Under the pieces are notes generated by a model. The model was not told the origin of the DNA and did no database searches. It saw only the letters and a list, made by a program, of their open reading frames with translations. A program made the position numbers and the translations under genes. DNA of 64,000 bases, taken from positions 62,001 through 126,000 of the forward strand of contig CAYVYN010000006.1 of the NCBI GenBank assembly GCA_964455905.1, written 5' to 3'. Each line of letters opens with the position of its first letter. Position 1 is the stretch's first letter. The DNA is from CAIJXB01 sp964455905 (GTDB lineage Bacteria; Chlamydiota; Chlamydiia; Chlamydiales; Rhabdochlamydiaceae). Positions 51,718 to 60,838 of this stretch are shown here, one piece after another.

Positions 51718-52269
51718 TTAAACTTGTTCTATCTGGTTGTTTGGCTTATTTACTTCTAAGGTAGGGCCTTGTTCTTCTCTTCTTGTTGATGTGATTCGTG
51801 CCATTGCTTGTAGATCTTCTATTTCGTGTCTTAGCTCATCAATAAGCAATTGCGTTCTTTGAGTGCCTACGCCGTTTTGTAATTGAAGTAAAACCGTTTG
51901 GTAGTCGCTCCGTAATCCTTCTAAGTTATTGTTGATTTGAGAAAGAAGAGGGGTAAGATTTCCTGTTGTTGTGCTTAACTGGGCGCAGGAAGCTGAAAAC
52001 AACGTGATGTTTTGGGAAAGATCTGACATGCCTCTTTCAAAAGCTCGCGTCATTTTTTCAATGCTTTTATGTTGTTTTATATAAGCGAATGTAATAAGTG
52101 AAAAAATAGTTGAGACTCCAAAGATGCCAGCGTTAATAGAGTTTCCAAATATAAACTCTTTAAATGTCATTGCGGCAAAAAATGCAGCGCCTGTTAGAGG
52201 AGTTGCTTCAAAGCAAGAAAGGTGGCATGTTTGACATGTAGATTCTGTATTAGCTCGGACCGGTAGCAT
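51718..52269 (-). CDS. Inc-like two-TM hypothetical protein, 183 aa
   Basis: I placed the start at 52269 (MLPVRANTESTCQTC), which has a strong AGGAG seven bases upstream; the frame extends 14 codons further. A short Cys-rich head (three Cys within the first 20 residues) is followed by two adjacent hydrophobic segments (about 26-40 and 45-64) and a coiled-coil tail. This resembles the neighbour at 51133, from which it is 18 bases away, so the two look like a tandem pair of related-architecture proteins. Inclusion-membrane location is an inference. Confidence 0.6.
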   Translation of the reverse strand: MLPVRANTESTCQTCHLSCFEATPLTGAAFFAAMTFKEFIFGNSINAGIFGVSTIFSLITFAYIKQHKSIEKMTRAFERGMSDLSQNITLFSASCAQLSTTTGNLTPLLSQINNNLEGLRSDYQTVLLQLQNGVGTQRTQLLIDELRHEIEDLQAMARITSTRREEQGPTLEVNKPNNQIEQV

Positions 52270-52348
52270 AAGGTTCTCCTGTGTTTTTTTTATGATATAA
52301 AAAAAAATCATTACGTCAATAAATTATTTTAATTTGATGAAGATTTGA

Positions 52349-53014
52349 TTAATTTTTGTGTTGAATATATACAGTCGCTTCTCCCCATGGATAGGGGAAT
52401 TTTTCACTACATAACAGAGAAAAAGAATCAGAATAGTCTGAAAGAGGAAAGCTTACAGTAATAATTGTTGTGTGTTTTTTTGTTAGCTCTAGTTGCTTAA
52501 TCATGGATAAAAAATCATGATCTTCTAAGCAAATACCATAAAAGTAAATGATGGTAGCTTGTTCTATTAGAGATGTTTTTAGCATGTTTTCTAATAGAAA
52601 TACGGGTGGTTTAGGGAGTTTTTGGGCGATTTTTTGCGCCTTTTCATGGAAAATTGGGTTGTGCTCTATTCCTGCAGCTTGGAGCTTTAAAAAAGTAGAT
52701 ACGAAAAGCACGTTTCTTCCTCTTCCTGCTCCTAAATCAAGAAAAACATCGTTTTCACCTATTTTTACGAGTTTTAGAATCTCATATAAAACCGTAAGCG
52801 GAGTTTCTCCATAGGTGTGTATATCTTGTTCTCCTATTTTCTTAGAGAAGTTTTTTGCTATTTTATATGGATTAGAAAATAGGTAAGCTTTTTTTAGTAA
52901 CTTGTCGGTTTTTTTAAAAAGTTGGTTAGGATGAAACCTTTTGCGAACCTTATACTCTTCTTTGAGTTGAAAGAAAAGTACCTTAAAAAAAATAAAAGGA
53001 AGTTCGCTTACCAA
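52349..53014 (-). CDS. Class I SAM-dependent methyltransferase-like protein
   Basis: The SAM-binding motif I is VFLDLGAGRGRNVLFVS at about residues 82-98, followed by the acidic AAGIEHNP. Upstream lies YGETPLTVLYEILKLV, as in DOT1-like and related lysine or small-molecule methyltransferases; substrate is not evident. The start is a TTG at 53014 overlapping the previous gene by seven bases; no other start fits well. 221 residues. Last gene of the pfp/NAPE-PLD-like/methyltransferase run. Specificity unknown. Confidence 0.7.
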   Translation of the reverse strand: MVSELPFIFFKVLFFQLKEEYKVRKRFHPNQLFKKTDKLLKKAYLFSNPYKIAKNFSKKIGEQDIHTYGETPLTVLYEILKLVKIGENDVFLDLGAGRGRNVLFVSTFLKLQAAGIEHNPIFHEKAQKIAQKLPKPPVFLLENMLKTSLIEQATIIYFYGICLEDHDFLSMIKQLELTKKHTTIITVSFPLSDYSDSFSLLCSEKFPYPWGEATVYIQHKN

Positions 53015-54006
53015 TTGACGGGGTGTCCTGGTGGGGGAGCTATAAACTGCATAGGATTAATTCCTTCTTCTTGAAGTGCGAGAAATAAGTCGTAAGGAGG
53101 GCGAAAGCTTTCTTCATCAGAAAGGCGAAAGGTACGCCAATGCATTCCCAAACTTAATTTAGAACTAACTTCTTTGTGTATTTGAACTGCTTGTTTAGGG
53201 TCGATATGCACAGTCCCCATAAATTTTCTAGGGACATAACTTCCGATAGGGATTAGCGAAAGATCCATATGAGACCACTTTTCTCCGATTGCTTTAAAAT
53301 CAAATTCATTATATCCGGTATCTCCGACAAAATATAGTCTTTTTGTTTCTTTTTCTTTGGAGAATTCTGCTACCCAGCCAACCCATAGAGTTTTGTCCTT
53401 GTCTTTGAGGGATCTTCCTGAGAAATGTTGTGTTGGGACAGCTGTTAGTTGCATAGATGTGGAAGAGTTTTTTAGGGGAATTGTTGGACTTTTTTCCCAC
53501 CAACCAAATTCTTCTACTTGTAAAATACCTAGCTGCCTAAACCACTTTTTTACTCCAAGAGGAACCCACCATTGAATAGTAGGATACAATTTGTGAAGGG
53601 TAAGGACTGTTTTTTTATCTAAGTGATCGTAGTGATTATGACTGATTAGGACGTGATCTACTTTTTGTAGATCTTCAAGTTCAAGGGGGGCTGCGTGTCT
53701 TCTAATTGGACCTAAAAAGGAAAGAGGGGAGCATCTTCTGCCCCAGATAGGGTCTGTTAGTATGTTCGTGCCTTCGATGTGTATTAAATAAGTACTGTGA
53801 TTGATCCAGGTTGCTTTTGGCTTGGATGGATCTATAGGTTCTTTCTTGATTGGGGCAATAAAATGAGGGGGCATTTGTGTTTTTTCTCGAATTTCATCAA
53901 AATAACCGACCTTCCAAAGCAAAGCATCTTTAATTGTCCGTTTTGTATCTTTTATGTAGGGATTGACAAAGACTTTCTTTTTTGGATCATAAGGTTGATT
54001 GATCAT
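53008..54006 (-). CDS. NAPE-PLD-like metallo-beta-lactamase-fold hydrolase
   Basis: The protein has the MBL zinc motif HNHYDHLD (H123-x-H125-x-D127-H128 within LISHNHYDHLDKK), preceded by NILTDPIWGRRCSPLSFLGPIR, and a later FVGDTGYNEFDF with the bridging Asp. These match the N-acyl-phosphatidylethanolamine phospholipase D branch, which releases N-acylethanolamines from membrane lipids. 332 residues, no signal peptide. It overlaps pfp by four bases and the methyltransferase by seven bases. In bacteria many members act on other substrates, so host-lipid action is only a possibility. Confidence 0.85.
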   Translation of the reverse strand: MINQPYDPKKKVFVNPYIKDTKRTIKDALLWKVGYFDEIREKTQMPPHFIAPIKKEPIDPSKPKATWINHSTYLIHIEGTNILTDPIWGRRCSPLSFLGPIRRHAAPLELEDLQKVDHVLISHNHYDHLDKKTVLTLHKLYPTIQWWVPLGVKKWFRQLGILQVEEFGWWEKSPTIPLKNSSTSMQLTAVPTQHFSGRSLKDKDKTLWVGWVAEFSKEKETKRLYFVGDTGYNEFDFKAIGEKWSHMDLSLIPIGSYVPRKFMGTVHIDPKQAVQIHKEVSSKLSLGMHWRTFRLSDEESFRPPYDLFLALQEEGINPMQFIAPPPGHPVNW

Positions 54007-55613
54007 TGTGATAGCTCCATGTTGATGCTAAGTGGAATATAATTACCCGAATTTTCCCCGTATTGAATAGGTCCAGGGGAAAGATAAGAATCTTCTAATT
54101 TCCATTTTTCTCTTTCTAATAAGAAATGTGTAAAGGCAGGGCCTTCACAGTCTACAAGTTTTTTAGCGATAACAGGTTTTACGGTCCCTTTTCTTTTTTC
54201 TTCATGCATGAAAAAAACAATAGGAACAGCTCCTATATTCCATGCAGCAGGAGGAAGGTTTAGATTTTCTATAAAAGCCATAAAACCAGAAAAAGAATGT
54301 TGAATGAGAAGAGCTGCTGTATGACCTAAACTATATCCGTAGTCTGCATCGAAATTTGAAGGAAAGGCGCAGCGCCCTTCGTAGCCTAAAAAGTGCGTGA
54401 TTGGATGAAAATTTCCATGAAATAATCCAAGTCCTTTTCGTTTTTCTATTTCTTTATCAACTAGATCCGCTAAAAGCTTTTCTGTTTCTATTAGTGACAG
54501 TTGGACATTCCCATGAGGATCCCTTCTCAAAAGGAGCTGTTTTTGAATCGTTTCTGGAAAATAGTCAAAGCATTTTTTAGAGTGAGCAGAAAGTCTAGCT
54601 ATAATTTCAAACGCAGAAGAGGGTTCTCCGTCTGACAGAAGAGAGTTTAATTCCTCAATGAGTTTGCCTATTTCAGGAATAAATTGAAAAAGTCCTTCAG
54701 GGACAAGGATAACACCATAAGATTTTCCAAGAGATGCTCTCTCTATGATGAGGTCGGCACATTCTTCGATTAGTTGATGGAGCGTTTTGTTGTTCTTTTC
54801 GATTTCTTCTCCAATAAACGTGTAATTGGGTTGAGTTGAAAGAGCGCATTCTAGTGTGATGTGGGAAGCGGATCGACCCATTAGCTTTATGAAGTGGGTG
54901 TATTTTTTGCTAGATAGAGCATCAAGACAAATATTGCCAATCATTTCAGAATACACTTTGCAAGCAGTGTCAAACCCAAAAGAAATAGGAACAAATTCGT
55001 TTTTGAGGTCTGCATCAATTGTTTTAGGGATTCCAATTACGCAAGTTTTAGAGTTTTTTTTGTGGAAGAATTCAGCTAAAAGAGCCGCGTTGGTATTAGA
55101 GTCGTCTCCTCCTATAATAACAAGACCATCCAAGTTTAATTTTTGACATGTTTTATAAGCAGATTCCATCTGTTCTGTAGTTTCTATTTTTGTTCGGCCA
55201 GATCCTAAAAGATGAAACCCTCCGATATTTCTATAAGATTTGATTGTGCTTTCGGAGATTTCTATGTGTTTATTTTGCACAATCCCTTGGGGGCCATCTA
55301 AAAAACCGATTAAAACACTTTCTTTTGAAATTTTTTGGAGTGCATCAAAAAGACCGCTAACAACATTATGGCCTCCTGGTGCGGGTCCTCCGGAAAATAC
55401 GACTCCGATTCTATTAGCTTTGAGTATTTTAGGCTGCCCTTTTTCCCCTTGTAAAAGAGGGAGGTTGCTAAAGTACGGAAATGCAGTTTGGATGGCTTTT
55501 TGAAAAAAAAGAGATTTTTTCGCGACAAACTGTATTTTTTCTGGATGTTTTAAAATGGAAGGCGTTTGGGGTTCGTATTGAAGTCTTAACTCTTTTAGTG
55601 TTGGTTTGTTCAT
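54003..55613 (-). CDS. pfp: Diphosphate-dependent phosphofructokinase
   Basis: Phosphorylates fructose-6-phosphate with PPi (reversible), the form of PFK known in chlamydiae. VVFSGGPAPGGHNVVSG lies at about residues 71-87, GGDDSNTN at 168-175 and PKTIDADLKNEF at 196-207; GGDD in place of GGDG and the TIDADLK lysine are the marks of PPi specificity. MGRSASHITLECAL follows. 536 residues, the long type. First gene of its overlapping operon. Chlamydia carries two paralogous copies; only one is in this window. Confidence 0.92.
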   Translation of the reverse strand: MNKPTLKELRLQYEPQTPSILKHPEKIQFVAKKSLFFQKAIQTAFPYFSNLPLLQGEKGQPKILKANRIGVVFSGGPAPGGHNVVSGLFDALQKISKESVLIGFLDGPQGIVQNKHIEISESTIKSYRNIGGFHLLGSGRTKIETTEQMESAYKTCQKLNLDGLVIIGGDDSNTNAALLAEFFHKKNSKTCVIGIPKTIDADLKNEFVPISFGFDTACKVYSEMIGNICLDALSSKKYTHFIKLMGRSASHITLECALSTQPNYTFIGEEIEKNNKTLHQLIEECADLIIERASLGKSYGVILVPEGLFQFIPEIGKLIEELNSLLSDGEPSSAFEIIARLSAHSKKCFDYFPETIQKQLLLRRDPHGNVQLSLIETEKLLADLVDKEIEKRKGLGLFHGNFHPITHFLGYEGRCAFPSNFDADYGYSLGHTAALLIQHSFSGFMAFIENLNLPPAAWNIGAVPIVFFMHEEKRKGTVKPVIAKKLVDCEGPAFTHFLLEREKWKLEDSYLSPGPIQYGENSGNYIPLSINMELSQ

Positions 55614-56039
55614 GAGGTCTTTTTTTTATTTAATTTGATGTTTATTTGTAATTTATAATTTTATTTATTTTTTGTAAAATTATAATTTTTATTTCTTTTT
55701 GATTTGAGCTACACGGATTAGAAAAATTGCATATGCAGAACAATACAAGAATTCTAGGTTTTTTTTGAAATTTTTATCAAACAAGTTTTTAAAATACAGT
55801 TTTTTTAATTTTTAATGGTTTGTTTTTAAAATATGTGGTTCTTTTTCGTTTACGTTAAAATCATATTAAACATCTAATAATTAGAGGAATGTATTTGTTT
55901 TTGTTTTACCCAATTTTGTTCATAAAAATTTTCGAATTCTTAAGTGGGTGTTTTTAAAAAAAATTATAACAATTTTTAATTTAAATCGAGATTTTTAAAG
56001 TCTTTTAAGATAAAATAGTTGCAAGAGAAGGAGATTTTT
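55614..56039. other. A/T-only intergenic region between divergent genes
   Basis: About 425 bases that are close to pure A/T in long stretches, between the divergent starts of the pfp and the symporter gene. It must contain both promoters; a TAAAAT at about 56011 is one candidate -10. I see no RNA gene or coding frame. Confidence 0.4.
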
Positions 56040-57410
56040 ATGTTTTTTAAGGAATTTTTAGAGGGGATTACAGATCCTATACTGTTTGCTGTTTGTATTT
56101 TTCTATTGCTCGGGAGTATTTATATCACTATTAAAATGCGGTTTATACAGATTCAGCTGATCCCTTTTTTGTATAAAAAGCTAAAAATGTCTATCTCTAA
56201 AGGCAGAACTGTAGAGAAAGAGCATACTATTTCTCCGAGTAAGGCATTATTTACGGCTATGTCTACTACGTTAGGTATATCTACTCTCGTGGGTCCTGTC
56301 ATCGCTATTCAGCTAGGTGGTCCTGGCGCTCTTTTAGGCTTTTTACTGACTTCTTTTTTTGGCAGTGCAGCTACTTATGTCGAAGTTTGTTTGAGCGTTC
56401 ATTATAGAAAAAAACAAGAAGATGGCCGAATAATGGGCGGGCCTATGCAGTACTTGAAAGAGATTTTTTCTGCTAAAATGGCAAAGTGGTATGCCCTTTG
56501 CTGCATGATTTTGATGATGGGCTGGTCGGCTGCTCAAGCAAATCAGCTAGCTGCTGTTTTAGATTCTCCTGCTTTAGGAAGTTTTCGAATTCCTGTTATA
56601 TACTCTGGCTTGGCTTTAGTTTTGCTTGTTGTTTTAGCTTTAAGGGGTGGTGTTAAGAGAATTGGATCATTTTCTGCTAAACTAGTTCCTGTTATGTTTC
56701 TGCTTTACATAGGGTCTAGCCTTTGGATTATAGCACTTAATTTAGATCAAATGGGTTTTGTCTTATCTACTATGTGGAAAGCAGCGTTTTCTCCTTATGC
56801 TTTAGCCACTGGATCTTTGGTCGGGGGGCTTGTAAGTGCTGTTCGTTGGGGTATTTTCAAAGGTGTTCAAGTTACTGAATCTGGCGTCGGCACTCAGACC
56901 ATTCCTCATTCTATGGCCGAAACAACCGATCCAAGATCTCAGGGTTCTTTGGCTATGCTATCCACATTTAGCGCAGGTGGGGTTGCTTTTTTATCTGGTT
57001 GCGTCGCTTTGATTACTAATACTTGGCAAGATCCTTCACTTTCAATAGGAATTGGGGTAGTCGTTGCTTCTTATCAACAATATTTTTCAGTAGCCGGGGT
57101 TTTTATTGTTGCAATTAGCGCTGTTTTATTTGGGTTGGGAACAATTTTAGGGAACGGTTTTAATGGCAGTCAGTGTTATGGTTATTTATCTCATAATAAG
57201 AAAAATGGAATTTACTTATTTGGAACTGCATTAATGGTGTTTTTAGGTGCAATCGGAGAGGTGAAAACTGTTTGGTCGATGGTGGATATTCTTATGGCTT
57301 TAATTGCTGTTCCACATATGGCGGCTCTTTTGTTTAGCGTTCATAAGACTCCAGAACTTTTTAGATCTAAAAAAGAGACTGTTGTGGACGCTGTAGTCGA
57401 CACTGTTTAA
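56040..57410 (+). CDS. agcS: AgcS-family sodium:alanine/glycine symporter
   Basis: An inner-membrane transporter that takes up alanine or glycine with sodium. I placed the start at ATG 56040 with GGAG six bases upstream, giving 456 residues; an upstream TTG is less likely. About ten TM segments are visible. Family features are AMSTTLGISTLVGPVIAIQLGGPGAL (sodium-binding region), RIMGGPMQYLKEIF and WGIFKGVQVTESGVGTQTIPHSMAE. A complete gene with a strong terminator. Supply of D-/L-alanine precursors or free amino acids from the host is the likely role. Confidence 0.92.
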   Translation: MFFKEFLEGITDPILFAVCIFLLLGSIYITIKMRFIQIQLIPFLYKKLKMSISKGRTVEKEHTISPSKALFTAMSTTLGISTLVGPVIAIQLGGPGALLGFLLTSFFGSAATYVEVCLSVHYRKKQEDGRIMGGPMQYLKEIFSAKMAKWYALCCMILMMGWSAAQANQLAAVLDSPALGSFRIPVIYSGLALVLLVVLALRGGVKRIGSFSAKLVPVMFLLYIGSSLWIIALNLDQMGFVLSTMWKAAFSPYALATGSLVGGLVSAVRWGIFKGVQVTESGVGTQTIPHSMAETTDPRSQGSLAMLSTFSAGGVAFLSGCVALITNTWQDPSLSIGIGVVVASYQQYFSVAGVFIVAISAVLFGLGTILGNGFNGSQCYGYLSHNKKNGIYLFGTALMVFLGAIGEVKTVWSMVDILMALIAVPHMAALLFSVHKTPELFRSKKETVVDAVVDTV

Positions 57411-57424
57411 TTTTTCAAAATCTT

Positions 57425-57456
57425 TCAGCCTAGCTAAAATTTTTTAGGTAGGCTGA
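57425..57456 (+). terminator. Terminator after the symporter gene
   Basis: TCAGCCTA and TAGGCTGA form the outer stem, extended inward by CTAAAA/TTTTAG across one mismatch, followed by GCTTCTTTTCTTT. Lies 14 bases after the agcS stop. Confidence 0.7.
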
Positions 57457-57577
57457 GCTTCTTTTCTTTATTTTCCCTTCAAAATCTCCCGAATTTTTTT
57501 ATTTAAAATTAGTAAATTAAAAGGCGTGAGGATAGAATATCTATTTAAACTGTTTTTTAAGGAAGAGTGAAAGAGTT

Positions 57578-59458
57578 ATGCGCTATGCAGAAGAAATTTT
57601 TAGAACTACAAGAAGAAAAACAAGAGAAGTCCTAGTTGGAAAAGTGGGAGTAGGAGGGGATAACCCTGTGCGAATTCAGTCTATGACGACTACCCCCACA
57701 AGAGATGTTGAGGCAACGGTTACCCAAATTTTGCGACTAGAGCAGGCTGGTTGTGAGATTGTACGAATGACAGTTCAGGGAATTAAAGAAGCTGAAAGTT
57801 GCGAGGCGATTCGGTCTGTTCTTATACAAAAAAACTGCACGATTCCTTTAGTTGCAGACATCCATTTTTATCCTCCTGCAGCGATGAAGGTAATAGAATC
57901 AGTAGACAAGGTTCGAATTAACCCAGGTAACTTTGTTGATAAAAGAGCTCTTTTTATAAAAAAAGAATATGACGAACAGTCTTATCTTCAAGAAATGGAA
58001 AAAATAGAGCAAACATTTGCCCCGCTTGTCTTAAAGTGCAAGTCTCTAAAAAAAGCTCTTCGCATAGGGACTAACCACGGATCTCTTTCCGACAGAATAA
58101 TGAATCGATATGGGGATACTCCAAAAGGAATGGTGGAATCTGCTTTGGAATTTGCAAGAATTTGTCGGAAGTATGATTTTCATGACTTTATTTTTTCTAT
58201 GAAAGCAAGCAATCCTTTGGTCATGATAGAAGCTTACCGAATGCTTGCCGCTGAAATGTTTTTATTGGGGTGGGATTATCCACTTCATCTTGGCGTGACG
58301 GAGGCTGGAGAAGGAGAAGATGGTAGGATAAAGTCAGCCTTAGGGATGGGCTCTTTGCTTTTAGATGGAATTGGTGATACGATTCGTGTTTCTTTAACAG
58401 AAGATCCTTGGGACGAAATTGACCCTTGTAAACGTCTTGTTGCTCTAGCTCAAAGCTACCAGGGCAAAGGGGTATCTTTTTTTAAGGAGTCTTTTCGTAA
58501 TATTAAAGGAAGTACGATAAAAACTGTCCCTATAATACAGTCGATGCCAGGTTTTTATCCACGTGGCGGAGTCGTTTTGAAAGTAACAAATCAAGAGCTA
58601 TTAGCTCCTAATTTTTTCTCTTTGCTAGAACTACAAAAAGGGAAAAAAGGCCTACATACACCTGATTTTCTTTGGTTGGAAGAAGATGTCGAAAATTCTG
58701 ATTTGGTGATGACTCTGGTAGAATCTTTACTAAAAGTGGGGATTGGAGTTCTGTCAGCAAAATTGATTCATCCTTTAGTAATTAAAGTCGTTACTAAAGA
58801 TCCTTCAAAAGATGAAGTTCTTCTTGTGCAAAATTATAAGGAAACAGAGTTAGAAGCTATTTCCATGACTCAGCCCAAATTTTTTCTTTTCTCAGAAAAG
58901 GATTCTCTGGTTCATGAAGGAAGAAAATTTTTTGAGCTTCTTTGTAAGAACGAAAACAAAACACCTGTTATTTTGCATTTTTCTCAAAAACGCTTTTCTT
59001 TTGATGATTTTATCATCCAAGCATCTGCTTTATGTGGCTCTTTACTTATAGATGGGCTTTTTGATGGAATTTGTTTAGATGTGGCTGCGGATTTTGCGGA
59101 TAGACGCTCTTTAAGCTTTGGTCTTTTACAGGCTTCTAGAAGAAAAACCGTAAAAACAGAATTCATTTCCTGTCCAGGTTGTGGAAGAACTTTATTTGAC
59201 CTTCAAGCTGTTTCTAGGCGAATTCGAGAAAAAACATCGCATCTTCCTGGTGTTCGAATTGCTATTATGGGTTGTATCGTAAACGGCCCAGGAGAAATGG
59301 CAGATGCTGACTTTGGGTATGTGGGTTCTAAGGCTGGTAAAATTGATTTGTACGTAGGGAAGGAGTGTGTTGAAAAAAACATAGACTTTGCTGACGCTGA
59401 TGAACATTTAATTGCTTTAATTAAAAGTCATGGTAAGTGGATCGAACCAACTTGTTAG
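57578..59458 (+). CDS. ispG: 4-hydroxy-3-methylbut-2-enyl diphosphate synthase
   Basis: IspG (GcpE) makes HMBPP from MEcPP in the MEP isoprenoid pathway with a [4Fe-4S] cluster. The cluster Cys are C532 and C535 in CPGCGRTLFDLQ and C566 in MGCIVNGPGE, with the Glu at 573. The N-terminal TIM barrel has VRIQSMTTTPTRDVEATV. The 626-residue length shows the extra insertion domain between barrel and cluster domain that is found in chlamydiae and plants. Complete. Its stop overlaps the rarA stop by four bases on the other strand. Confidence 0.95.
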   Translation: MRYAEEIFRTTRRKTREVLVGKVGVGGDNPVRIQSMTTTPTRDVEATVTQILRLEQAGCEIVRMTVQGIKEAESCEAIRSVLIQKNCTIPLVADIHFYPPAAMKVIESVDKVRINPGNFVDKRALFIKKEYDEQSYLQEMEKIEQTFAPLVLKCKSLKKALRIGTNHGSLSDRIMNRYGDTPKGMVESALEFARICRKYDFHDFIFSMKASNPLVMIEAYRMLAAEMFLLGWDYPLHLGVTEAGEGEDGRIKSALGMGSLLLDGIGDTIRVSLTEDPWDEIDPCKRLVALAQSYQGKGVSFFKESFRNIKGSTIKTVPIIQSMPGFYPRGGVVLKVTNQELLAPNFFSLLELQKGKKGLHTPDFLWLEEDVENSDLVMTLVESLLKVGIGVLSAKLIHPLVIKVVTKDPSKDEVLLVQNYKETELEAISMTQPKFFLFSEKDSLVHEGRKFFELLCKNENKTPVILHFSQKRFSFDDFIIQASALCGSLLIDGLFDGICLDVAADFADRRSLSFGLLQASRRKTVKTEFISCPGCGRTLFDLQAVSRRIREKTSHLPGVRIAIMGCIVNGPGEMADADFGYVGSKAGKIDLYVGKECVEKNIDFADADEHLIALIKSHGKWIEPTC

Positions 59459-60720
59459 TTTTTTTGTATCTCATTTCTTTTTCGAGTGAAGAAATCTTTT
59501 CTTTTTTTTAGCTCTCTTTCTAGTCCAATTTCAAGGGGTTCATAGAAAGAGGGTTGAGATACCCCATGAGGGAAATAAGCTTGACCAGAAAATCCTCCAG
59601 GAAGATCTGGATCATATTGATACCCTTCACCATAACCCATTCCTTTCATGAATTTTGTAGGAGCGTTAAGAATTGTTTTTGGGGGAGAAAGATGTGATGT
59701 TTTGGTGGCAAGTTCTTTTGCTGCTGAAAAAGCCTTATAGGCTGCTGTGCTCTTAGGCGACAAAGCTAAAAAAATGGCAGCTTCCGCTAATGCTAGATCT
59801 CCTTCTGGTGATCCAAGCCTCTCATAAGTTTGCCAAGCAGTTTGCGCTATTTGTTGGGCATCAGGAGCAGCAAGACCTATATCTTCTATTGCAATTCGAA
59901 TAAGCCTTCTTGCTATGTAATTAGGGTCTTCTCCCCCTAACAACATTCTAGAAAGCCAGTAGAGCGCTGCATCAGGATCTGACCCTCGAATAGATTTATG
60001 TAGCGCAGAAATTAGATTAAAATGTTCTTCGCCAGATTGATCGTATAGCGGTGGTTTTTTTGAGGATAAAGAGCAGAGTTCTTCGACCGTAAGTGGGGTT
60101 TCAGATTGTATGTGCAGGAGATTTTCAAGAGTGTTAAGCAGATGTCTTGCATCTCCTTTACATTCTTCTATGAGATATTTTTTTCCTTGTTCTGAAATAG
60201 GGGGTAGTTTTTTTTTATCGCTAGCTTTTTCCAGGATTTTCTCTAAGGCATCATTTTCTAATGCGTCTAATGGAATTACTCTCAACCGCGATAAAAGAGC
60301 GTTTGTTAAGCTAAAAGAAGGATTTTCTGTAGTAGCTCCAACAAGAATAAAGGTTCCATCTTCTAAAAAAGGAAGAAGGGTATCTTGTTGCGCTTTGTTT
60401 AAACGGTGTATTTCGTCGATGAAAAGTATGTTAGTGGTGTGGAAAAGTGGGGTTTCTTGAATTTTTTGCACCCATTTTTTTAAATCTGCAATACCGTGGC
60501 TAGCTGGATGAAAAAATAGTGTTTCAGCTACAAATGAACGCATGTAAATTTTAGCAAGAGTTGTTTTGCCGCAGCCTGGTGGCCCCCAGAAAAGAATAGA
60601 AAGAGGTTTTTTTGCAGATAAAATAGAGGTTAACAGGGTGTTTTTTTTTAGTAGGTGGGATTGTCCAAAAAAATCAGATAAATTTGCGGGGCGTAGTTCT
60701 TCGGAAAGAGGGCGTTTCAT
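59455..60720 (-). CDS. rarA: Replication-associated recombination protein A (RarA/MgsA)
   Basis: An AAA+ ATPase of the clamp-loader-like family acting at stalled replication forks. Walker A is GPPGCGKTT at residues 46-54, Walker B is ILFIDEIHRLNKAQQD, and sensor 1 lies in LVGATTENPSF. The C-terminal MgsA domain includes RSDPDAALYWLSRML type sequence (here RGSDPDAALYWLSRMLLGGEDPNYIARRLIR) and the final YQYDPDLPGGFSGQAYFP. 421 residues, normal. It converges on ispG. Confidence 0.94.
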   Translation of the reverse strand: MKRPLSEELRPANLSDFFGQSHLLKKNTLLTSILSAKKPLSILFWGPPGCGKTTLAKIYMRSFVAETLFFHPASHGIADLKKWVQKIQETPLFHTTNILFIDEIHRLNKAQQDTLLPFLEDGTFILVGATTENPSFSLTNALLSRLRVIPLDALENDALEKILEKASDKKKLPPISEQGKKYLIEECKGDARHLLNTLENLLHIQSETPLTVEELCSLSSKKPPLYDQSGEEHFNLISALHKSIRGSDPDAALYWLSRMLLGGEDPNYIARRLIRIAIEDIGLAAPDAQQIAQTAWQTYERLGSPEGDLALAEAAIFLALSPKSTAAYKAFSAAKELATKTSHLSPPKTILNAPTKFMKGMGYGEGYQYDPDLPGGFSGQAYFPHGVSQPSFYEPLEIGLERELKKRKDFFTRKRNEIQKN

Positions 60721-60795
60721 TTTTTTCCTGGAGAAAAATTTTCTAAAGACTCACTTTAGCAGAAGGGACACGCTTTTGGCTAGTTTTTTGTATTT

Positions 60796-60819
60796 TGAGA
60801 AAATCGGCAATTTTTCTCA
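60796..60819. terminator. Possible terminator hairpin between two minus-strand genes
   Basis: TGAGAAAA and TTTTCTCA form a perfect eight-base-pair stem with an eight-base loop, just after the coiled-coil gene ends at 60839. There is no long T run on the minus strand, so termination is uncertain. Confidence 0.35.
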
Positions 60820-60838
60820 GACTTTTAAAATAAAAATC

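Noticed and set aside
55614..56039. Possible replication origin in the A/T-rich spacer
   Set aside because: No DnaA-box cluster or dnaA/hemB-type neighbourhood; low complexity alone is common in this genome.
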